Source: Bacteroidetes bacterium UBA4416 (lineage in GTDB: Bacteria; Bacteroidota; Bacteroidia; B-17B0; Aurantibacillaceae). From it: a stretch of 64,000 bases of DNA. The notes below the pieces were generated by a model. It did no database searches, was not told the origin of the DNA, and saw nothing but the letters and a program-made list of their open reading frames with translations. Location of the stretch: positions 3,105-67,104 of the forward strand of contig DGQK01000005.1 of assembly GCA_002390745.1 (NCBI GenBank), given 5' to 3'. Shown piece by piece: positions 60,513 to 64,000 of this stretch; position 1 is the stretch's first letter; each line of letters begins with the position of its first letter. The position numbers and the translations under genes were made by a program.

Positions 60513-62951
60513 TTGTTACAAAACCAGTCAGATACAGGCATTGACAGTTACAGGGAACGCGTATCCAAATTCAGCAGCGAGCTGGACCTTGGGCTGATCT
60601 TTTACATCATCCGCCGGAGCCTTTGGTTTGCCATTGGTTTTTTCATCCTTTGTCTCAGCACGGCAATTATTTACCTGCGCTATAGCCAGCCGGTATACCA
60701 ATCTTCGGCCATTGTTCAGATCAACGATAACAGCGAGGCGACACAGATCCTGCAGATCAATAAATTCGATGGTGGAACCAACAAGATTGCAGAAGCCATT
60801 GAGCAGATCCATTCCAAAATTTTCCTGAAGCGCGTGGTTGAAAAATCCGATGTCCAGATCAGCTATTTCAACGAAGGTACTTTTAAAAATAATGAGCTTT
60901 ACAAAGCTTCGCCTTACTTCGTTAAGTTCAACATCAAACGTAACAGCATTTACGGGACGAACATCTACATTCATTTCAACAACCTCAATTCCGGCACGCT
61001 GAACTTCAACGCAGAAGGTCGCCAGCATACGATTCCGTTCAGCACGAATAACATGATCAATTCGGAATTTTTCGACATCAGTGTTTCCCTGAATACGGAC
61101 ATGGATAAGCAGCAGATCCAGAGCCATTTTAATTCAGGCAACAATGCTTATTTCGTGATCAAGAATGTTGACGATGTGACGTCCGAGCTTCAATCGAAAC
61201 TGGAGATACGTCTGCTGAATGAATCGGCGAAAACGATCCTGGTAACTGTGAAAGACATCAATGCCCAAAAAACCAGGGACCTGGTGAACCTGGTAACCGA
61301 AGAGTACCTGTACTTCGATGTGGAGCGCAAAAGCGAGAGTTCTAAGAGCATCATCAGCTTCATCGACGGGCAATTGAAAATGGTATACGATGAGCTGAAA
61401 GCTTCGGAAAACAACCTGCAGGATTTCAGGAAGGAAAAAAATTACACCGAAAAAAGCGAGCTGATCAATGCTGACATGATGCGCCTCACCAACATCGAGG
61501 ACGAGATGCTGAAAGTAGAGCTGGAGGAAAAGCTCCTGGCCGAACTCCAGGCGGATATCAGTAAAAATGTGAGCATCGACACTTACCAGCTTATTTCATT
61601 GATCGCAGGCACCGAATACGAGGCATCGATCCGCGAATACACACAGACCATTAAGAAGCTGCTGGTGGAAAAGGAGAACCTGCTTTACCAGGTAACACCA
61701 AACAGCGAAAACATCAAGCAGGTAAACTATAACATCGAAACGCAGAAGAAACTGCTGATCGAAAGCCTGAATGCTGTACGCCTGAAGTATAAGTCGAAGT
61801 ATACTAACCTGCTGAAGAAATCATCGGAATTCAAAGAGAAGTACGACCGCTCGCCGGATGTGGATATGGAGCATGCCCGCCTGATGCGGCTTTTCAGCAT
61901 CAGCGAAAAATACTACACGCTTTTACTGGAGAAAAAAACGGAATTCTCGATTTCCAAAGCGGGATTTGTCTCGCAGAACGTGATCCTCGAAAAAGCCATC
62001 CATGTAGGGGAACAGGTTTCCCCGAACCGCCGCAATGCCATTGTGGTTGCTATTCTGAGCGCCCTCCTTCTTTCCACCCTCGTTATTTTTATCCGCTATG
62101 TGTTTCACGATAAGATCACCTCGCTGAACGACATCGTCAAGAACACCGATGCTTCGATTTCTGTGCTCGGCATTGTACCGATCTACGAAAGCAACGTTCC
62201 TGTATCGCAGCTGGTTGTCGACAAAAATCCGAAATCGCAGATAGCCGAGGCATTCCGGACGATCCGCTCCAACCTTCAGTTTATCAACAATACGGAAGGT
62301 CCTAAGATCGTAGCGGTAACCTCTTCTATTTCGGGGGAGGGAAAAACCTTTGTAGCGCTGAACATTGCAGGTATCCTGGCCTATGCCGGCAAAAAAGTGA
62401 TCCTGCTCGACCTCGACATGCGAAAGCCTAAGATCCATAAGGGCTTTGGCGTTTCCAACGACACCGGCATGAGCACCATCCTCACGGGCATGACAGATGC
62501 CAAAACCTGTATTCACACCAGCCATTTCCCGGGATTGGACTATATCACCGCAGGGCCGATCCCTCCGAATCCGTCGGAGCTGATCATTGCCGATAAGCTG
62601 GATGAATTGATCGTGGCGCTTAAAAAGACATACGATTACATTGTATTCGACAACCCACCGATAGGCCTGGTAACCGATGGGGTTACCACCATTCAGAAAG
62701 CAGATTACCCGATCTATGTGTTCAGGGCCGATTATTCGAAAAAAGCCTTTGTTCAGATTCTCGATAAGCTCTCACACGAAACCACGATCAAAAATCTTTC
62801 CATCATCCTGAACGGCGTGGATACATCGCGCTCCGCCTACGGCTACAAATATGGCTACGGGTATGGCTATGGATATGGTTACGGCAACGGGTATTACACC
62901 AGTGAGCATGATGGCAAAAAAAACAAGTTAAAAAAATTATGGAAGTCATAG
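60513..62951 (+). CDS. Wzc-like polysaccharide co-polymerase with tyrosine autokinase domain
   Basis: An 812-residue inner-membrane protein that controls polysaccharide chain length and export. The start is TTG at 60513, directly after the wza stop codon. Two membrane helices (about 32-52 and 505-525) flank a large periplasmic Wzz-type region with a coiled coil (about 290-480). The cytoplasmic BY-kinase domain (about 560-770) has Walker A SSISGEGKTFVALNIAG, Walker A' KVILLDLDMRKPKIHKG and Walker B TYDYIVFDNPPIGLV. The C-terminus is a Tyr/Gly-rich tail (YGYKYGYGYGYGYGYG, about 777-795), which should be the autophosphorylation cluster. It overlaps rfbC by 13 bases. Confidence 0.93.
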   Translation: MLQNQSDTGIDSYRERVSKFSSELDLGLIFYIIRRSLWFAIGFFILCLSTAIIYLRYSQPVYQSSAIVQINDNSEATQILQINKFDGGTNKIAEAIEQIHSKIFLKRVVEKSDVQISYFNEGTFKNNELYKASPYFVKFNIKRNSIYGTNIYIHFNNLNSGTLNFNAEGRQHTIPFSTNNMINSEFFDISVSLNTDMDKQQIQSHFNSGNNAYFVIKNVDDVTSELQSKLEIRLLNESAKTILVTVKDINAQKTRDLVNLVTEEYLYFDVERKSESSKSIISFIDGQLKMVYDELKASENNLQDFRKEKNYTEKSELINADMMRLTNIEDEMLKVELEEKLLAELQADISKNVSIDTYQLISLIAGTEYEASIREYTQTIKKLLVEKENLLYQVTPNSENIKQVNYNIETQKKLLIESLNAVRLKYKSKYTNLLKKSSEFKEKYDRSPDVDMEHARLMRLFSISEKYYTLLLEKKTEFSISKAGFVSQNVILEKAIHVGEQVSPNRRNAIVVAILSALLLSTLVIFIRYVFHDKITSLNDIVKNTDASISVLGIVPIYESNVPVSQLVVDKNPKSQIAEAFRTIRSNLQFINNTEGPKIVAVTSSISGEGKTFVALNIAGILAYAGKKVILLDLDMRKPKIHKGFGVSNDTGMSTILTGMTDAKTCIHTSHFPGLDYITAGPIPPNPSELIIADKLDELIVALKKTYDYIVFDNPPIGLVTDGVTTIQKADYPIYVFRADYSKKAFVQILDKLSHETTIKNLSIILNGVDTSRSAYGYKYGYGYGYGYGYGNGYYTSEHDGKKNKLKKLWKS
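62835..62905 (+). repeat. Hexamer repeat encoding the Tyr-Gly tail
   Basis: A short in-frame run of GGNTAY-type hexamers (GGCTAC, GGGTAT, GGCTAT, GGATAT, GGTTAC) encodes alternating Gly and Tyr. The codons vary, so it is not a pure nucleotide microsatellite, but the repeat could still change length by recombination. Confidence 0.7.
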
Positions 62952-63481
62952 AAACCGAAATAAAAGATCTGTTAATCATAAAACCAAAGGTATTTGCCGA
63001 TGCCCGTGGTTATTTTTTTGAAAGCTATAATGAGCAGGTGTTTAAGAAACATGGCATCAACGCTCACTTTATGCAGGACAACCAATCCCTTTCCTCGTCC
63101 AATGTGCTCAGAGGCCTGCACTTTCAGGCCCCACCCTTCGACCAGGGGAAGCTGGTACGCGTGATCACGGGTTCGGTGCTCGATGTCGCAGTCGATATCC
63201 GTAAGGGCTCGCCTACTTACGGCAAACACGTAGCACTGGAACTGAATGAAGAGAACAAAACCATGTTCTTTATTCCTCCGGGCTTTGCACATGGCTTCCT
63301 GACGCTGCGCGACAACACCATCTTCTCTTACAAATGCACCAACGTATACAATAAGGAATCGGAAGGCTGTGTGCTTTGGAATGATGCCAGCCTGGGCATT
63401 GACTGGAATTGTGCGAATCCGGTCCTGTCTGAAAAAGATATCGCCGGAACGCCTTTTCAATCATTTGTCAGCCCTTTTTAA
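62939..63481 (+). CDS. rfbC: dTDP-4-dehydrorhamnose 3,5-epimerase
   Basis: Third enzyme of dTDP-rhamnose synthesis (RmlC), a homodimeric cupin. The 180 residues have the family order DARGYFFESYNEQVFKKHGI, then QDNQSLSSSNVLRGLHFQAP with the catalytic His, VAVDIRKGSPTYGKHVALEL and FIPPGFAHGFLTL with a conserved Gly/His pair. FSYKCTNVYNKESEG carries a conserved Tyr. Length is normal. The rmlA, rmlB and rmlD genes are not in the window but may lie downstream. It overlaps the Wzc-like gene by 13 bases. Confidence 0.95.
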   Translation: MEVIETEIKDLLIIKPKVFADARGYFFESYNEQVFKKHGINAHFMQDNQSLSSSNVLRGLHFQAPPFDQGKLVRVITGSVLDVAVDIRKGSPTYGKHVALELNEENKTMFFIPPGFAHGFLTLRDNTIFSYKCTNVYNKESEGCVLWNDASLGIDWNCANPVLSEKDIAGTPFQSFVSPF

Positions 63482-63483
63482 TC

Positions 63484-64000
63484 ATGGCTTTTTTTCGGGA
63501 AAACACCATTCTCTTTATTGTTCTTGGCTTATCTGTTGCCTTCATCTTTTCCGTTCTCATCAACTCCATCCTGCTCAAGTTTTCGCAAAACCTTGGGAAC
63601 AGGAATCACAACAACCATAATAACATCCGCTGGAATCCCAATGTGAAACCTTCGCTGGGAGGAATTTCCTTTTTTGTGATCTTTCTGATCTCCTTCATCG
63701 TTCTTGGATTCATCAACAACCTGACGCCGCTTCATTTCAGCAGACTGAAAGAGATCGGCATTTTCGTTGTATGTACCATTGCCTTCATTATGGGCCTGGC
63801 AGACGACGCCTATAATACCAAGCCCCTTCTAAAATTCCTGACACAGATCGCCTGCGGGCTTATCCTCTACTTTACCGGCACCCGGATCAGTATTTTTTCT
63901 GTGGAAACGCTGAACATGGCTTTAACGGTAATCTGGGTGGCAGGCCTCATGAACTCCATCAATATGCTGGACAACATGGATGGCATCACCACCATTGTGT
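63484..64000 (+). CDS. WecA/MraY-type undecaprenyl-phosphate phosphosugar transferase (3' end beyond the window)
   Basis: Integral membrane enzyme that moves a sugar-1-phosphate from a UDP-sugar to undecaprenyl phosphate, starting polysaccharide units. It begins at the ATG at 63484 (MAFFRENTILFIVLGLSVAF), 2 bases after the rfbC stop, and runs off the right edge after 172 codons. Membrane segments are interspersed with PSLGGISFFVIFLISF, the acidic FIMGLADDAYNTKPLLKF (DDxxxTK-like) and the NMLDNMDGI (NxxDxxDG) active-site loop. MraY is normally in the murein gene cluster, so the WecA-type role in exopolysaccharide synthesis is favoured by the context. Confidence 0.88.
   Translation, partial: MAFFRENTILFIVLGLSVAFIFSVLINSILLKFSQNLGNRNHNNHNNIRWNPNVKPSLGGISFFVIFLISFIVLGFINNLTPLHFSRLKEIGIFVVCTIAFIMGLADDAYNTKPLLKFLTQIACGLILYFTGTRISIFSVETLNMALTVIWVAGLMNSINMLDNMDGITTIV

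Noticed and set aside
62835..62905. Short direct repeats that could suggest a CRISPR or microsatellite
   Set aside because: They are in-frame Gly-Tyr codons at the end of a kinase gene with no unique spacers.
1..64000. tRNA, rRNA, insertion sequences, prophage or CRISPR
   Set aside because: Inspection of all gaps longer than about 70 bases showed no tRNA T-loop pattern, transposase, integrase, phage gene or repeat-spacer array.

Overview
The window looks like a chromosomal segment of a Bacteroidota (Bacteroidetes) bacterium of the environmental Sphingobacteria/Chitinophaga/Flavobacteria kind. The evidence is a type IX secretion (T9SS) plug protein, a secreted lectin ending in a T9SS type A sorting domain, repeated TAnnTTTG promoter boxes at short distances from start codons, A-rich start regions without Shine-Dalgarno sequences, and a nusB / DUF1573 / yajC / ybbR / coaE gene block that I recall as common in this phylum. 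I see no tRNA, rRNA, CRISPR array, insertion sequence or phage gene. Coding density is high and both strands are used.

Layout. 1-5 kb (minus strand): an aldo/keto reductase cut by the window edge, a 1-Cys peroxiredoxin, and a methionine/threonine unit metX-hom. The metX-hom leader carries a SAM-I riboswitch followed by a 45-codon leader ORF ending in runs of Met and Cys codons. 5-12 kb: an EamA permease, MgtE with a leucine-rich-repeat protein kinase, the T9SS plug protein, a DUF2807 lipoprotein and a PagL-like lipid A deacylase. 12-25 kb: the secreted L-type lectin, an amino-acid dehydrogenase, NusB, an orphan trpF behind a Trp-Trp leader peptide and terminator, DUF1573-yajC-ybbR-coaE, a secreted LRR protein, a thioesterase, a two-gene 5'-nucleotidase and dnaA. 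25-34 kb: a PrsW-type protease, a glycosyltransferase, ClpB, two DsbD-related genes and dtd.

33.9-44.6 kb is the most unusual part. A 4-amino-sugar-type aminotransferase and a YfhO-like membrane glycosyltransferase precede a tightly packed run: amino-acid adenylation enzyme, GNAT, acyl carrier protein, KAS III, second carrier protein and two short-chain reductases. A PglD/NeuD-type acyltransferase and a GtrB/ArnC-type polyprenyl-phosphate glycosyltransferase close the region, followed by a terminator. I read this as a pathway that builds a special acyl or aminoacyl group, puts it on an amino sugar, loads the sugar on a lipid carrier and transfers it outside the membrane.

44.8-52.5 kb (minus strand): an ABC exporter, arginase, and an epimerase-asnB-glycosyltransferase-bioD operon. 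52.7-57 kb: argS, a cysteine desulfurase and a fatty acid desaturase. From 57 kb to the end: mpl with a glycosyltransferase, then an exopolysaccharide locus (Wza-like exporter, Wzc-like tyrosine autokinase with a Tyr-Gly tail, rfbC, and a WecA/MraY-type phosphosugar transferase cut by the window edge).
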